Below are positions 1-12,900 of a stretch of 64,000 nucleotides of DNA, one piece after another. The position numbers were made by a program, and so were the translations under genes. Source of the DNA: Theristus sp. LFF4_11 (Eukaryota; Nematoda; Chromadorea; Monhysterida; Xyalidae); NCBI GenBank assembly GCA_030248135.1, contig JASANC010003532.1, positions 124,001 through 188,000 on the forward strand. Direction: 5' to 3'. The notes beneath the pieces are model-generated. The model saw nothing but the letters and a program-made list of their open reading frames with translations. It was not told where the DNA came from and made no database searches. Each line of letters begins with the position of its first letter. Positions within the stretch are counted from its first letter, which is position 1.

Positions 1-476
1 CAAGAACAAATCAAAGAAAAATAGCTGAACAAAATTATAAGAAAAGTGTTGAGCATCTAGGAAAAAAGTAGATGAGCATTGGAAGTCAAGCGCTCTGTCA
101 GAAGCAGCTCACCGTAAACCCGGCTTTTGTGTGAGAACGCAGACACGAAGGCTAAAGTAGGACATTACAGGTCGTTGTCACCACTACTCATCAGTGTCGG
201 CGGTGACGGCGGTGACACCCATCCTTCTAATTGTGAACACACAAAGACACTGATTAAAAATGTGAAAAAAAAATAAAATTAAAAATGATTCAAAACATAG
301 TTTATTTGAAAAAACCTATAATCTTAAAGTTCGATATCCTTCTTAGGAGGTGGGCGTCTCAGGATCAGATTGTGGCGGATATACCCCCTGCTCTCCAACT
401 TTTTGGCTACCACTGGTTGCTTGGCGTAGTGTTTGAAAACGGTTTAACGGGCGTCAACATAATTTTTTATCCACCG
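1..476. other. Intergenic left edge
   Basis: No coding exon is seen here. It is the 3' flank of the minus-strand UDP-glycosyltransferase, whose stop codon is at 477-479. AT-rich runs near 245-300 could hold its polyadenylation signal (minus-strand AATAAA-like words), but I cannot fix the site. Confidence 0.5.
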
Positions 477-3400
477 TCACGAACAGAGCCACACGACAAG
501 CAACAGCAATCGTAACCACAGAAGCAACACGTCACCCATGTAATGAACGAAAACGGAATGCATCTTCAACGGTCGTGTGTTGTAGACGCGAGTGAAGTGC
601 GCTTTGGCGATATAGCGCATCCGTTGCACCGGTGTCACGAGCTGCCCCGGCGACTGGTCGTGGTACATCGATTGCAGTCGACGTGCGTTCAGCGCAAACC
701 TGCAACACATTTTTTTCTATGTCGCCATTGTGCGTTTGTTGTAAAAACAAAAAATACATTTCCATTTTTAGGTTTTGACCACGTTTTCATTTCCATTAGT
801 CAGGACAGTGGCATGAAAAAGCCTTTGACGTTTGGAAATCAAAAATCTTATCGTTCATTTTGGTTTGCGCGTGTTTCATTTTTTTCGTCACATGGAGTAC
901 TGGAAATTCAAAAACAGAGATCAGCTGGTTTTAAAAACGTTGATCAATCAACAAAGCTTGCGAACGTGTTTCCAGCGTCCAGCACTGTTGCGGCAGCGTG
1001 CAGAATTGCGTGCGATTGATTCAATTGTGTTTTGTCGAGCACCAATGCGATGCCATGACGTTGTGCTCTTTTTGCGTTCGAATACTGATCGATGTAGAGC
1101 GGGATGACGACCAACGGTACTGCCGCCTGGGTGGCCTCCAGCACACTGTAGTAGCCACCATGGGTGATCAACAGGCGGGTGCGACGGTGGTCTGCGATAA
1201 ACAAGAAACGATAAACAACAATAAACGACAAATAAAAAGAAACAAGAACATAAACAACAACAACCATACTCTGGAAACGTTCATGCACGTCACGTCACTG
1301 TAGGTTCCGTGTTATTTCATACAACCGTTCAAGCCTGACGTACGTCGACGTACATACGTCAGGTGTAAACGGGCCTAAAAGTCTCAACTGAACTCACTCA
1401 ACAACAACTCTTGTGGCAGCCAGTCAACAATGTGAAGATTTCGACCACCCGCAGTGTTCGCGTGCGTCTGCATCGTTGCACTGCAGCGCCAAATCACCGT
1501 GTACTGAGCAGACAACTGCGCCAGGGCGTTCAGCATGTTCATCTGAAAAGGGTCAGTCAGTGGTTTTCAGGTTCAAAGAAAACACAGACAACACAAAACT
1601 TGTTGAGCAGAACAAAGGTGGTGTAGCTCAACAAAAGCGGCTACAGTTGAACTGAACGATCGGCAACGGCACGCAAACTTGCTTTTATGTCCGGCGGAAT
1701 GAACGCGCATTTCACAGCGGTGCCGAGCGACACCAGCACCGTGCCGTTGGTGCGACGGTTGTCGACGATTTCCAGCCACTTCCGGTCCAACGTTGCTTGC
1801 CGTTTGCTTGCTGCGTTTTCGCCAGTGCCGACTCGACCGAGATAAGAGACAGTGAGCAAAAGTGGACGAGGGAAATCCAACATCTGTTCGCCGTTGACGA
1901 AAATGCCAGCAACACGGTGACCAAGATCGTCCAGTGGGTCCGGAAGATCCTGGAGTGCAGCTACGGTATGGCCGATTAAACATGGCAGCTATTTTCAAGG
2001 TGCAAGGAGCGCGCGAAATTTGAATGAAAGAAAAAAGACGTTCAAAAACCCAATTCTGTGTCAAATTTGACATGTTTCTCAAAATAAATTGGTTATTCGT
2101 GCTATTCTGGTCATTCTTCATACATTGCGCACTCGATTGGCAAATATATTAGCATTTTTTAGAAAGGCAACTCCTAGTCTGCGACTAATCTCGCCTTGAA
2201 TGAAACTGCCTTATTTATTCAGCCATGCTGTAGTTGTGTATTTCCATTTCGATAATTTGACACAAGGCTTACAAATAATGGCAGTGCACACACGCGCACG
2301 CACGCACCTGATCCGGAACCCTGAGAAACAAGTCTCGTTCACGACGAATCGGACCAGCCGGCAGCCAGCGAAGGCTGGCAGCATCGACGGACGCCCACGC
2401 AAACGAACGCACGCGCTCGCTGAAACGCATTCGATCGCCAGAGCGAGTCAGAAACGACGGGCTGTAGGCGGCCAACTGGGGCAGACCGTGAAGCGAAGCT
2501 GCTAAGGACAAGATGTAGCTGAAATTTGGGGGATTTCGAAATTTAGCTGAAATTAAGAGGCAGCTGACAGTTTTTTTAAATTGAGGTTACGAAATATATG
2601 TATGCATTGTGACATTCGAATTAATTCGTTGAGTGATGTCATTTAGCTATTGTGGATTTATTCAAACGTGTCCGGACTAAAATGACGTCATATGCTTTAA
2701 AAACGCCCGTTTGTCACAGTGCAGGCACTAAAATGTCAGTTTGGTGTGACTGATTCGACATTCACCATTTGGTTACGGGAAGAAATCGGCTAAAACGGAA
2801 ATTCTGGTTTGTTGTGAACGGAAAGCGCATGTTTGCCGGCACATGATGTCATTTCAGTGGGGACACGTTTACAAAAATAGGTCATACAATATATGTGGGT
2901 AGCGGGCATGACCAAACAATTGAACCCCATTGAAAAGCTGCTAATCAGTTCAGCCTAGTTCGACCGTAGCTGTTGCATTGACAGTCGATCATGCTCTGTA
3001 CCTGCCTGCCATCAGCCAAAATGTTTGCTCTGGCGCAATGTTGAACTCATACGCTAACATCAACGGACATGGGTCGATTCCATTAACAAGCGCCCAATCA
3101 AATGAAGCCTGAGAAGTAATTTCGTCGCAAAAATATTTTGAGGTGTTCTTAACATGTGGCACTACTGATGCAAATGTAGTATGTACTGTATTAAAAAAAA
3201 GTTGCTGACCAGTCTTTTAGTGTCACCAGACGTTCTGAATAATTGTTGTTGTGGTTTTTCACAAGCAACAAAAATGTTGCTCTTGTGGCAGACGTCCTCC
3301 GCATTGCCGACTCGAGTTGACGATTCAACCAGCAGCTCCGCTCTCTGCCGTTTTATTTCAGCCTTTTTCGCATGCAACTCATTCATCTGAATCAATTTCG

Positions 3401-4360
3401 CAGTTTTTTTTCATGTATTCAGACAGCTTTTTCTTAAAAGGCGCATTCATGAAGTACTATTTAGTGACGCGCAGCTATGTGTTAAAACATAGCTACGCGG
3501 TCACTAAATACTGCCTCATGAATGCTCCTTTAGTTTCAACAAGTTTGATAAACCATCGACAGTAGACCAATCATACTGAAGTTTTTATGAACAGTAAGTT
3601 GACCAAATCATTCCAGTTGTTTTAATCTGACAACAGACTGGTCAGCCCATTACGCACATAAAAATGTTCGTCGTTTAAAAAATCTTTGAAAGTGCAATCT
3701 TTTTGGTCACCTGTTTTTCACAGGTGTCGTACAAGCTGTCAGCAAACACTTGCCACAATTTGTTTTGCTCGTTGGTGGGCAGGTCGACAAACATCGATTT
3801 CACCATTGCCTCAGTGTACACGTCCGAGTCTGCATATGCCCAATCAGTGTTGACGAAGGCCACATTTCGGTGGTGTTTGAACGTCTTTAGGAAAAAATGT
3901 TTGTTCGATATGAGTAGCAAAGGATTTCACTTTCTCTACCGCCAAAAAATAGCGATTTTCTGCATTTGACATCATGAGCAGCACAGTTGATTATCGTGGC
4001 ACCGCATACGCCGAGAAAATTAATTCAACAAAAAAGGTTCGACAGTCTACCATTTTCACCTCAATTTTACTATGTTGGGATAGCAGGTGGCACTCAACAA
4101 GTTTTTGAACTTTTTGTTTAACTATTTTCTCAGTGTTGTCAACTCAACTCGGGAAAATCGCGACGTCCCGCTGCCCAAACGGCAACCGACTGATTCTGAG
4201 ATTCATGCAGATAGCTCGCGAGCCGTTGATGGAACAGCGCCAAACTTGGCACAAACTGATCGTTGAGAATCAGGATGTTCTCGGCATGGATGGTGGTTAA
4301 GGGCAGATGAACGCATGTGAGAATGATGGTGCCAAACTGTGCCCAACTGGCCATTTCCAT
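477..4360 (-). CDS. UDP-glucuronosyl/UDP-glucosyltransferase (UGT), at least eight exons
   Basis: Transfers a sugar from a UDP-sugar to small lipophilic substrates (detoxification, hormone or lipid conjugation). UGTs are type I membrane proteins of the ER. The start ATG at 4360-4358 opens a hydrophobic leader, then AENILILND, typical of the UGT N-terminus. Other exons: about 3707-3895; one near 2980-3120 with FDWALVNGIDPC; about 2308-2510 with the AYSPSFL..SGDRM block; 1668-1949 with DFPRPLLL and GTVLVSLGT; 1398-1542 ending NLHIVDWLPQ; 966-1191 with RTRLLITHGGYYSVLEA, the UDP-sugar signature; and 477-699 with NARRL and a C-terminal membrane anchor ending LLLLVVWLCS. Splice phases join cleanly from 1949 to the stop. 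Boundaries of the second to fourth exons are approximate, and a short exon near 3200-3400 may be missing. MITE copies sit in two introns (1962-2232 and 2648-2886). Confidence 0.88.
1962..2232 (+). mobile_element. MITE family 1, copy A
   Basis: A 271-bp element with imperfect terminal inverted repeats: TACGGTATGGCCGATTAA at the left and the inverted TACAGCATGGCTGAATAAA at the right. TA occurs at both ends, as expected for a TA target-site duplication. Shared internal blocks (AACATGGCAGC, GGCAACTCCTAGTCTGCGACT) recur at 12426, 18741 and 56278. It has no coding capacity. It lies in a UGT intron with one end only 12 bp from the acceptor of the exon starting at 1949. A Tc1/mariner-like origin is inferred only from the TA ends. 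Confidence 0.85.
2648..2886 (+). mobile_element. MITE family 2, copy 1
   Basis: Roughly 240-bp element. Its left end is TATTGTGGATTTATTCAAAC, its right end ATAGGTCATA, and an AAACGTGTCC block is present inverted near both ends. TGACGTCA-like palindromes lie inside each end. Other copies are at 14084, 20055, 26849, 35999 and 61972. This one is in an intron of the UGT gene. Confidence 0.88.
3437..3532. repeat. Foldback (long hairpin) repeat
   Basis: Near-perfect palindrome of about 96 bp: AGGCGCATTCATGAAGTACT reads forward on the left and inverted on the right, around a GTTAAA spacer. The half-arm words (GGCGCATTCATG, CGCAGCTATG) recur in diverged form at 28611-28670, so this is a dispersed small foldback family. 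It lies inside the UGT gene span, in apparent intron. Confidence 0.75.
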
Positions 4361-4754
4361 TCACGACTTTTTGATTTTCACAAGATATCAGATTACGAAT
4401 TGGAAAGACATTACACACCAGCAAATTACTTAGTAGATAAGAAGTGGTAAACACTTTTATCAGTCTTCTTTCGTCCCTCATGCGGAGAATCAGGAAAACT
4501 GTGCAGTAAAAAAAACAACTGATAAGAAACGTCAACCGTTGTTTACAGGACGTCATCATTGATGCCCCATCGTTTTGTGGTGTCAAGAAAGTTTTATGAC
4601 AGTTGACTACCATAATCAATATCATCAGCTCATATGTTTTTCAAGCAATGTTTGCAACTTATAAATCTCTTTTCATCAGTTGAATCCAGTCGTTGTGAGA
4701 ACGGCAATTTTATTTTTGTGATTATCGAGTCTGGTACAATCGGTCCGATCCTCA

Positions 4755-7490
4755 TCAGATGACTTCGTTCCCGAGTAAGAGCATCTCGGGGTGGTTTACT
4801 CGTGGCTGGCGCTTTATGAGCGAGCTTTTGTGCCCACGGAGAGTTGACTCCTGATGACACCTGAAAAATCTATTATATTAAAAATGTCTATTATGTTAAC
4901 GTTGTCAAAAATCAATAACGAAATTAGAAAAAAACGGTTCTCATGACGTTACTTTTCTATTTTTTTTTCATTATCATTTTCACTTTGCAAACAAGGCTTG
5001 CCTTTGGAGGGGAAACGGGTAAAAGAAGCAATCTCTTTTTAAAACGGGTATTCGAATCAACGTCACATTACAAAAAACGGGTTAAAAGGCAAACAGCGAA
5101 ATTATAAGCATCGCATTTACCACTTATTTTCAATATGTACGCGGATTTAAGTAAAAATGTGCCGACTGCAAAAATTGAAAACGGCCATTCACAAAACGTT
5201 ACTTTTTATTTTTGTTTACAATTCAGTTTCACTTTACGAAAAACGCTTTTTTTAGTTGAAATGAAAAATTGCTTTATTTGCTAGCATACAACAAAAAAGT
5301 ACCGTATTACCTCTATTAAACCCCCCCCCCAAAATTAAACCCCCCCCCAAAATAAACCCCCACCCCCTCGACAAGTTTCCAAATAATCCCCCCCAAAATA
5401 ATCCCTCATGGGGGGGATATTGGAAACCTGTTTGAAACACATACCCAGCGAATTCAATGGCTGGTTGCAGTGAAAATGATGAAATTGTGCTACCAAAGGC
5501 CCCAAATGGATGAGTTAATGGTAATTTCATTACAAAAGGCTGTTGTAAAAGGAAATTTCTATGTAGAGTAGAAGTTTCTGCGACTTCCTTCCTGCCATGG
5601 AAGGTATTTTTCCCATTTTGCCCACCCCTAAAAATGGTTTCCAAATAAACCCCCCCAAAATAAACCCCCACCCCCAGAAGTCGCTGAAGAAATAAACCCC
5701 CATGGGGGTTTATTAGAGGTAATACGGTATGTTTGATATTGAATGCAATGCAAGAACTCAAACACATGCAAACAAAGGAAACGCTGAACACCAGAGCAAA
5801 CTGCTGCACCTTCAAGGCAGTTTGAAGTGTGATGCTTTTGTTGGCGTGTTGCGTGGCATCGTCCATGTGCTTCGTTGCCGCTTTGTCCGGTTCCACGTTC
5901 AATGCCAACGCTCCTTCCAAGATGCGTTTACGAATCAGTTGAGTGTCGCTGAGAATCTTGATGCTTGTCGCTTTCACCTGCGTCGTCGTCGCCTCCTGCC
6001 ACATTTAGGACTCCAATTGCACACAAACTGAACATTCGTTTTACAGTTTTTACAGTGGTCTTGTTTAATCTCCTTTTTTGCATACGTTTTTTCAACAATC
6101 CCCTTCTAGATCACCTGCAAACTAGCAGCAATGTCTGAGTTGTATTGAATGTCATCGATGGCAAGCACATCGATTTGTGCATGCAGTGGTTTGGCGATAA
6201 ATAGAATCTGCAAAAACAAAAAAAAACGGGGTTAGTGATACACTTTTCAAAAAAACCTTATACCGGGAAAATTGGAAATTTAAAAAACCCTGCAAACATG
6301 CTTCACCTTGTGCTCAAAGTTGATCGGCGGAATGTCGACTGCTTCTTGTGTCCACGCTTGTGGTCGTGCACCGACGATCAACGCGTGACACCGCAAATCC
6401 TTTTCGTCCAATTTTGTAGAATCCTGCCGAACACGCAAGCCAAAATTTGCTGTGGCCGCTGTGCAAACCTGTAATCATGACAGGTGAATCTTTTTTTATT
6501 CCCGAAAATCGACTTCAATTCGAGCTATTTATTTTGCGTGGAGAGTGAAGACCAAGCGGAATTACGGATGTAAGAATTGGAGTGGACAGGGGGTGATTTG
6601 CTTCATTTTTCCGCTGATGACGGTGCCCCTCTATTTTCAGTGCTCCGTTTTCCGTGGTGGACGACACACCTGTAGAGACGGTCGTATTGCGGTTTTCCAG
6701 AGTTTGAACCGTAGAATCGAAGGCTCGCCGGTCGCGCGCACGTCAGCGCTGACCAAGTACGCAGCCGAGCCGAGTAGGCCGAGTTCCCCTTGTGCGTACG
6801 CGAATTCCCCTGCTGCAAACGCCTGAGCACTCAGACAAACGCGGCGTCATTTAATGAGTTAAAAAACTGACTGTCGTCGTCCTATAAAATAACCAGAAAT
6901 TTGGGCTGGTTGTTCCATACCAGTGCACAGTTCGTTAATATCCCTTTTTAAATGATAAAAAACCAAGTTTTTGTCAACATATTTTGACACACACGCAAAA
7001 AAGCTCAGTGCCGACTGCTGCGGCTATTTCCTTAGCTGGGCTGCTCTTCCGGGGAGGTATTTTTATTGAAAACTTATACGAATGCATCCGAATTATACGA
7101 CTGTATTACAACGTGCAAGCACTGTTTCTTGCGGTTTCGCCTGGTAAGCGTATATCGCGGGCCCCCAGGCTCGTCAGTACGACAAGGCCATGTATATACT
7201 GTCTGGCATAATACCTTCTGCGCTCGTGTTTAGCATGGGAAAAAAAGACTCTCATGTTTTCAGATGGCCCTATTTTTAGCTCAACCCCTCACAGCCGCAG
7301 TACCGCCAGTGATGCTCCGTGGGACTGAATGCCACGCGTCCACCGTGATCCTGTCCGCTGTCCTCCATCGTGGCGTCCCGGTCAGCCCCGGCAGCGTCCA
7401 CGAACAGAATTGGCCACGATCAAAGTCGCACGTCAGTCGCGCAAACCCAGCACGCACATGAAGCAGCAGCCAGCACAAAATGGACGCCAA
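4755..7490 (-). CDS. Secreted MAM-domain protein
   Basis: MAM domains are extracellular adhesion modules stabilised by disulfides. The exon at about 7270-7490 encodes a hydrophobic leader-like stretch followed by LTCDFD..QFCSWTLPG, the classic MAM opening with its first cysteines. Following exons on the minus strand continue in phase: one near 6660-6813 (SAAYLVSADV, SILRFKLWKT), one near 6311-6470 and one near 6115-6208 with QIDVLAIDDIQYNSD, the MAM C-terminal strand. A short exon (about 5957-6040) then encodes CNWSPKCG and a run of seven arginines. Phase-consistent splicing to 4755-4861 gives a short basic tail ending in TGA at 4755-4757. No in-frame ATG precedes the leader, so a small first exon upstream of 7490 is probably missing. 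The 5300-5729 element lies in the last intron. The UGT gene follows about 400 bp downstream on the same strand. Confidence 0.7.
5300..5729 (+). mobile_element. C-rich TIR element (MITE-like)
   Basis: 430-bp element with terminal inverted repeats of about 25 bp that start TACCGTATTACCTCTA and run into C/G tracts. TA is present at both ends. The interior holds several degenerate copies of an AATAAACCCCC word near both ends. There is no plausible ORF. It is inserted in the last intron of the MAM-domain gene. Confidence 0.75.
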
Positions 7491-9967
7491 GTTTGCTGAG
7501 ATTGAGAATTTTTGAGGATTTTTTATGTAACCACAAAAGTGGAAACTGTGATTAAGAAATGCACCTCTCTTTTACAAAAAAAATAAACACTCACCGTTGC
7601 AAGCACGGAAATGCATGGCTATGTGCAACAATAAAGCATTTTCGCTTCAGCAGGTATATCAGCGTTCAGGGTGTTGAAAAATCAAAACTTTTTTCCGCTG
7701 TCTCATATTCTCGTGAAGAAAATATAATGTCACTCAGTCACTCACGAAATACACGTTTTTCACGTTTTTCTGTTCAAAATTCGCAGAATAAAATGATTTT
7801 TCAAGGTCGCGTCTGCAAGCGAGCGACAATTAATTGGGTTGTTTATTTCAATAACAAAAAAACTTGAAAACGCAAAGTTTTTTAAAGAAATAAAACGTCA
7901 GTTTTTTAAATAAATTTTCACACTGATCCTAAATTATGTGTTTATTACCTTGCCTGCAGCGTTTTCGGTCAATGCGATTTATGATCAAATCAATTCGAAT
8001 GTACACATAAATCAAGTTTTCTTGACTCAAAGTACTGAAAACGATGACCTACTTCAATTTCAAACACGTTGCCATAAATTGATCATAAAATATTGCAAGT
8101 TTTATTATTGTTTATGCATGCGTGAGTGCCTCGTAAACGATATCTGATATAAAAAATTGTCATATTGAGTTTTTCAAAGAATAGTAATTTTATCGTATGT
8201 TCTATGATCTATCCATCTTCTGTCGTTTCGAGATTTAAACAATCATCTTCCAACTGAAGTACTCGCAAAACCAAAGGCACTCGTTTGAACACGCACCGCT
8301 TTTTTGAACTTGAACTTTTTCTGACAATGATCACAGATGCGGTTGCCAAGAGTGACCAGATTTCGCAACAACATAACTTTTGGGCATCATAAAAACAAAC
8401 GGCGTTTCCCTCCCTTCAGTTCTCAGTCACAAATGGAGTTTTAGAAACACGGAAAAGGATGGAAACAGAAACTCGTTGAATTTGTACCCCCATTGAACTG
8501 CGTCTAATTTGTTTTAATGTGCCGCAACTTTTCAATGCTGCAAACTTTTACAGGTAAACTTGTCCAACTGATGTAGTGCTGTTGTTTGTTGGCTGTTGCT
8601 GCTGATGCTGGTGGTAAACAATTACAGAGGGTGACAAAAATGAAAAAAAAAACTTGAAACAACCAGCTCAGTTAGTCAAATACTGTCAGTCAAGTTACAG
8701 GTAAGACAGTTTCATTGAAACCCAGAGTTGAACTGGTTTGCTAGGTCCTGGCAGAGTTGACTTCAAATGTGATGTGTTGCGTTTTTGAAGCTGAATAATT
8801 GTGAATGTTATGCCTGATATGATTGTGTGCATTTGGATTTTGTGCATGAAATCGCAAACAAAATCAAGGACAACATTTCAAGAAAACGGTGAAAATTGAA
8901 GGAAGGACGCATTTGCGTTTGAACTCGTTGGCGTTTAAAGGTTTAAAAACACGTGAAACGAAAGCATTGCGAAAACACGTCAAACACCCCCAAAAAACTG
9001 TGTATCGCACATGTGCAATTTGTTACAGCATCAAGTAATTTTTAACATGAAATAAACTTATTTTTTCCACTTTTCTTTTCGAATGTCTGTCTGCATTTTT
9101 CCACTTCTGTCACTGCTGTCAACAAAGGTGAATAAAATGTGTTTTTTCTCATCTTCTGATGTTGCGTGTGTGCTACTGGGCATTTTCGTTTCACCAACTC
9201 CGTCACCATCACCAACCACACAGTTTATGCGACATTTTCGCGGAAAAACCTGCGAAAAGCAATCATTAAAAAAGTAACCCGCCTACGCTATTACACAACA
9301 AACCTCCACTAGTTTTCATGAAAAGTTTTTGAAAGGATATAAGTCTCAGTTTTACTGAACTTTAGAACGAAGTTGTGCAAAAATAAACACAGTTTTCGTT
9401 GAAAAAGTTTTTTTTGTTTTCTGACAGGTCACTCATGTTTGGCACCCCTTTATTTTTAATCGGATCTTTTTAAACCAAGGAACTCCTTTTTTGTAAAACT
9501 GTGCCCGTGTGAGTTGAACATTGACAGCCACTTGTATTTCGTGTCTCGTGCAAAACGTAATAAACACAACAACAAACAGTTTGCGTGGGCTGCTGTCATG
9601 CCTAATAAACGGTGTTGTGTGTTTGTTTTTGATCAGTAAAAGTTTCACATACACAAAATATTGGCGATCACACTCCGTGAAGATTCATAAACAAAAAAAT
9701 CAATTTACTTTACGCTTGTTTACCGGCTTTGATTCGTTGGTTTTCGTTGGGAGATTTTTGAGAGAATCTTCATCAGTTTGACGTCACATTTGAGCATAAC
9801 AACTCCAGTGACTTTTCAGTAATGCAGGTAGTCAAGATTTCCGTTCAGTTCGCATATAAAACAAAAGTTGCCCTTTTTTCAGAAACAAATATTTACACGA
9901 CTAATCGGATCTACTTTTTAATCCGACGAACCCTGAGAAATAGAATTTCATTCAACATTGAAACAAT
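7491..9967. other. Intergenic region between divergent genes
   Basis: About 2.5 kb of AT-rich sequence between the minus-strand MAM gene and the plus-strand gene starting at 9968. I see no exon with a convincing protein family, only short shadow ORFs. It should contain the promoters of both genes, and probably the missing first exon of the MAM gene. No repeat longer than simple A or T runs was recognised. Confidence 0.5.
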
Positions 9968-12900
9968 ATGCATTTCACGCCAGCCGTTGTCTGCTGCATT
10001 CTCGCCGCATTTTCCATGGCGGAGAAAGTTGAGCTGCCGTCCGGCCAGGAAGCACCTCCGTTCATACCGCAATCCGCCGTTGAAATCGATAGAAGGTGAA
10101 AAAAACCACAGAACAGTTGCATCTTGTATCATGTAAATTATGGGGATCATCCGTATCCAAGATCAGCATGAAAACTGGGCAAACTCTTTTTTTCATTGCC
10201 ATTTTTTATTTCAAGGCAGAAGAAAATCGACGTCGACTTCCCCGGGTTCGGGCGCAGGGGTCCTAGTCCGGAACGGCCAAAGTTGAATGCTGACAACGAT
10301 CGTGTGGAGCTGGATTTGCCAAATGCACGCCGCAAGGGGGTCGCCGGAGCAGCGAACAATTTTGCGCAGGTAAGAAGACATTGTTGAGAAGGCACTTTTG
10401 TGTTGAAGTGACTAATAAGATTGTGGTAATCACTTAGATTCCAGCCCTGCCTTTCCTGTATGTACACATAACTTAGTCTCAAGCTATGTACTCACCGTGG
10501 CTGCATGGGTTTCCGCTCTTGAAAAATTTCCCAACTGCATTATTTCTTTGTTCGGTTTTCTTTGTCAGCAACTAATGCACAACCACGTGACGTCACCACT
10601 GCAACGCCCCACATTCTGCGTCCGTTTGTTTGTTCATTTTGCAGGCGATCGCACCGTCGCACAACCAAGGCCGTGATCGTGCCGCAGCAACGCTGTTCAC
10701 GGACGGCGAACGGGGTCCGCTGACGGGCGGCTTCGGCAATGCCGGTGGCCAGCGGTCAGTCGCACACGCCAATGTTGTTTCTTTGCAATTGCGCTGTTCC
10801 AACGGCCCGCCATTGAAAAGTGCCTCTTCATCAGTGTTAAAAAAAGCCGAACCGCCGATCAAATCTTCGCAGTATTGATAATGATGCCCTACATTGTCGG
10901 TTGCCTTCATAAAAGCTGCCCCACATGTGCGTACTGCGTTTTGCAGTTTCACCGCGAATACCGTAATCACCTTTATTTGCAACTTTCTTCAGCGGCGTCA
11001 TGGCGAACTCGCAGGACGGCGACACGAGACACGCGAATTTCTCGTCCGGCGGCAACCAAGTGGACACGAACGCGTTCAGACTGAACCAGCAGGGACAGCA
11101 GGAGTTCAGGGCCTCCGGGCAACGGAATGGTCGAGGCCCGCAGGGCAACTGGGTCGCCGATGTTGACAATCAGAATAGAAACGGTGGATCGGGCCAGCTG
11201 CGTCGAGAGGTCAGCAATGGGACCGCTGCCATTTCTCTCCCGGGGGGTGGGGAGATTGCACGACTCGAAATGACCTGTGTATAGTTGCCAAAAACGATGA
11301 CGTGTCACATAGCCTCACATCCAGCGGTGTGTTCCACCGAATAATCACCGTTTTCTCTTCTCTTGCGGCAGGACGGTCGTGGCTCGTCGCAGCACAACTA
11401 CGAATTCCGAACGCAGGGCCGCGGCGAGGGCCAAGCGAAACTGGACGGCCTCAACAGCAACTTTGGCGCACGTCGATCGACTCAGTCGGTGTCGATTTGT
11501 CGTTTCTCTACACAGCGCCTTATGTTTCAAAACACCATTCTGTGGCGGTTTCTCACATGGAAAACACTGAAACAAGTCTGTTCACGAGTCCGCACTGTTA
11601 CAATTGCGATTGCATTACAGATTCGACTGTACGACTGAAGCCGGTGGCGAAACGACCTGCAGAGACGAGCACGGACGACGCATCGGCAGGGTGACGCATG
11701 ACGCTCAGGTGCGATGGGTGGTTTGGCTTGTGCAAACTGTTTTAAAATTGAAAGATCCTCTGTTTCTTTTCATATCTGCTCCATCTCATTCATCTCAAGC
11801 GAGCAACGTTGATTTGCAGGGCAACGCCGTTGTGTACAACCAAGCTGACCTGGTCGTTGGTCGATCACGAGCGCGCAAGGTGAACAGTGAGACATTCGTC
11901 GGCGACATCAATCAGAATCTGTTCGCGGCGAAAACCGAGAAAATCAAGTGGTACGACTGCTTTGACGGTACGAACCACTGTTACTTTTTTTCAGTTTCAA
12001 GTCGAAAAGATCCATTTATCAATTACTGAATGGAGCCAACTGCTCATCTGTGTTTCCTGTGCCTCTTATACGTTCATATTCCACTTCCCTTGCCGAATAC
12101 CTGGTTTGTTTCCAATTTTCAGAGGTGAACCGCAAAACCAACAACAACTCACCATGGAGAGGCACGAAGATCCACGTTCGCAACGCGCGCGCCGTGTACA
12201 GCAGCCAGGAGACGCGCGGGGGCACCACCATGTTCAAGTGGCCCGACTGTTTCGAAATGTCCGCCGACTTCACCATGCCGAGGGGCATCGATTTGAAACG
12301 ACTCGCCTATGAACTGCAGCTGCACACGATGCCCCTGGGCGAGTATGACTGCACCGACCCGGGCACGTGCCCCGGCAAGGGATCCTGGTGGGTGAGAAGA
12401 GGCATGGAGACATTTGTACGGATGTATACGGTGTGCGTGCGGCCGATTGAACATGGCAGCGTTTCTCCCAACTTGCAAAAGGCGGGCGAAATGTGCTTGA
12501 AAGAAAAAAGAAGTTAAACCCAATTGTGTGTCAAATGTGACGTGTTTTTCTGAATTAATTGTTTTTTTCGTGTTGTTCTGTTCATTCTTCGTCCCTTGCG
12601 CACACAAAATGAAAAAAACCGGCATTTCAGAAAAACACAACTCCTAGTCTGCAACTGCTTTCCCCTTGATTGAGAAGACAAGGAGTGCCTTATTTTTCGG
12701 CCATATTGAGACAGGGGTCACAGGTATCAACTACATGTACTACAACTAACAATGAAATAAAAACAACAACAAACTGAACATAAAACTGAACGGAAATCTG
12801 TTCGTCCGCTGATTAAGCTGTTCTGTTCGGGTTTATGAGCGTACTGCGACTGCGATGCACAATTGTGGTCATGATTGCTGTCATTTCAGTTACTATTGCG

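Noticed and set aside
3162..3395. A coding exon of the UGT gene
   Set aside because: The frame shows no UGT-like wording and its ends lack convincing splice sites in phase. A small exon here remains possible.
4630..4860. The 76-codon frame (SSGVNSPWAQ...) as the MAM gene's last exon
   Set aside because: It would need a phase-0 junction. The preceding exon ends in phase 2, which selects the frame stopping at 4755. I keep the latter with modest confidence.
5252..6004. A 250-codon minus-strand frame rich in Gly and Phe
   Set aside because: It is made by the C/G-rich repeats of the 5300-5729 element. The real MAM-gene exon nearby uses a different frame.
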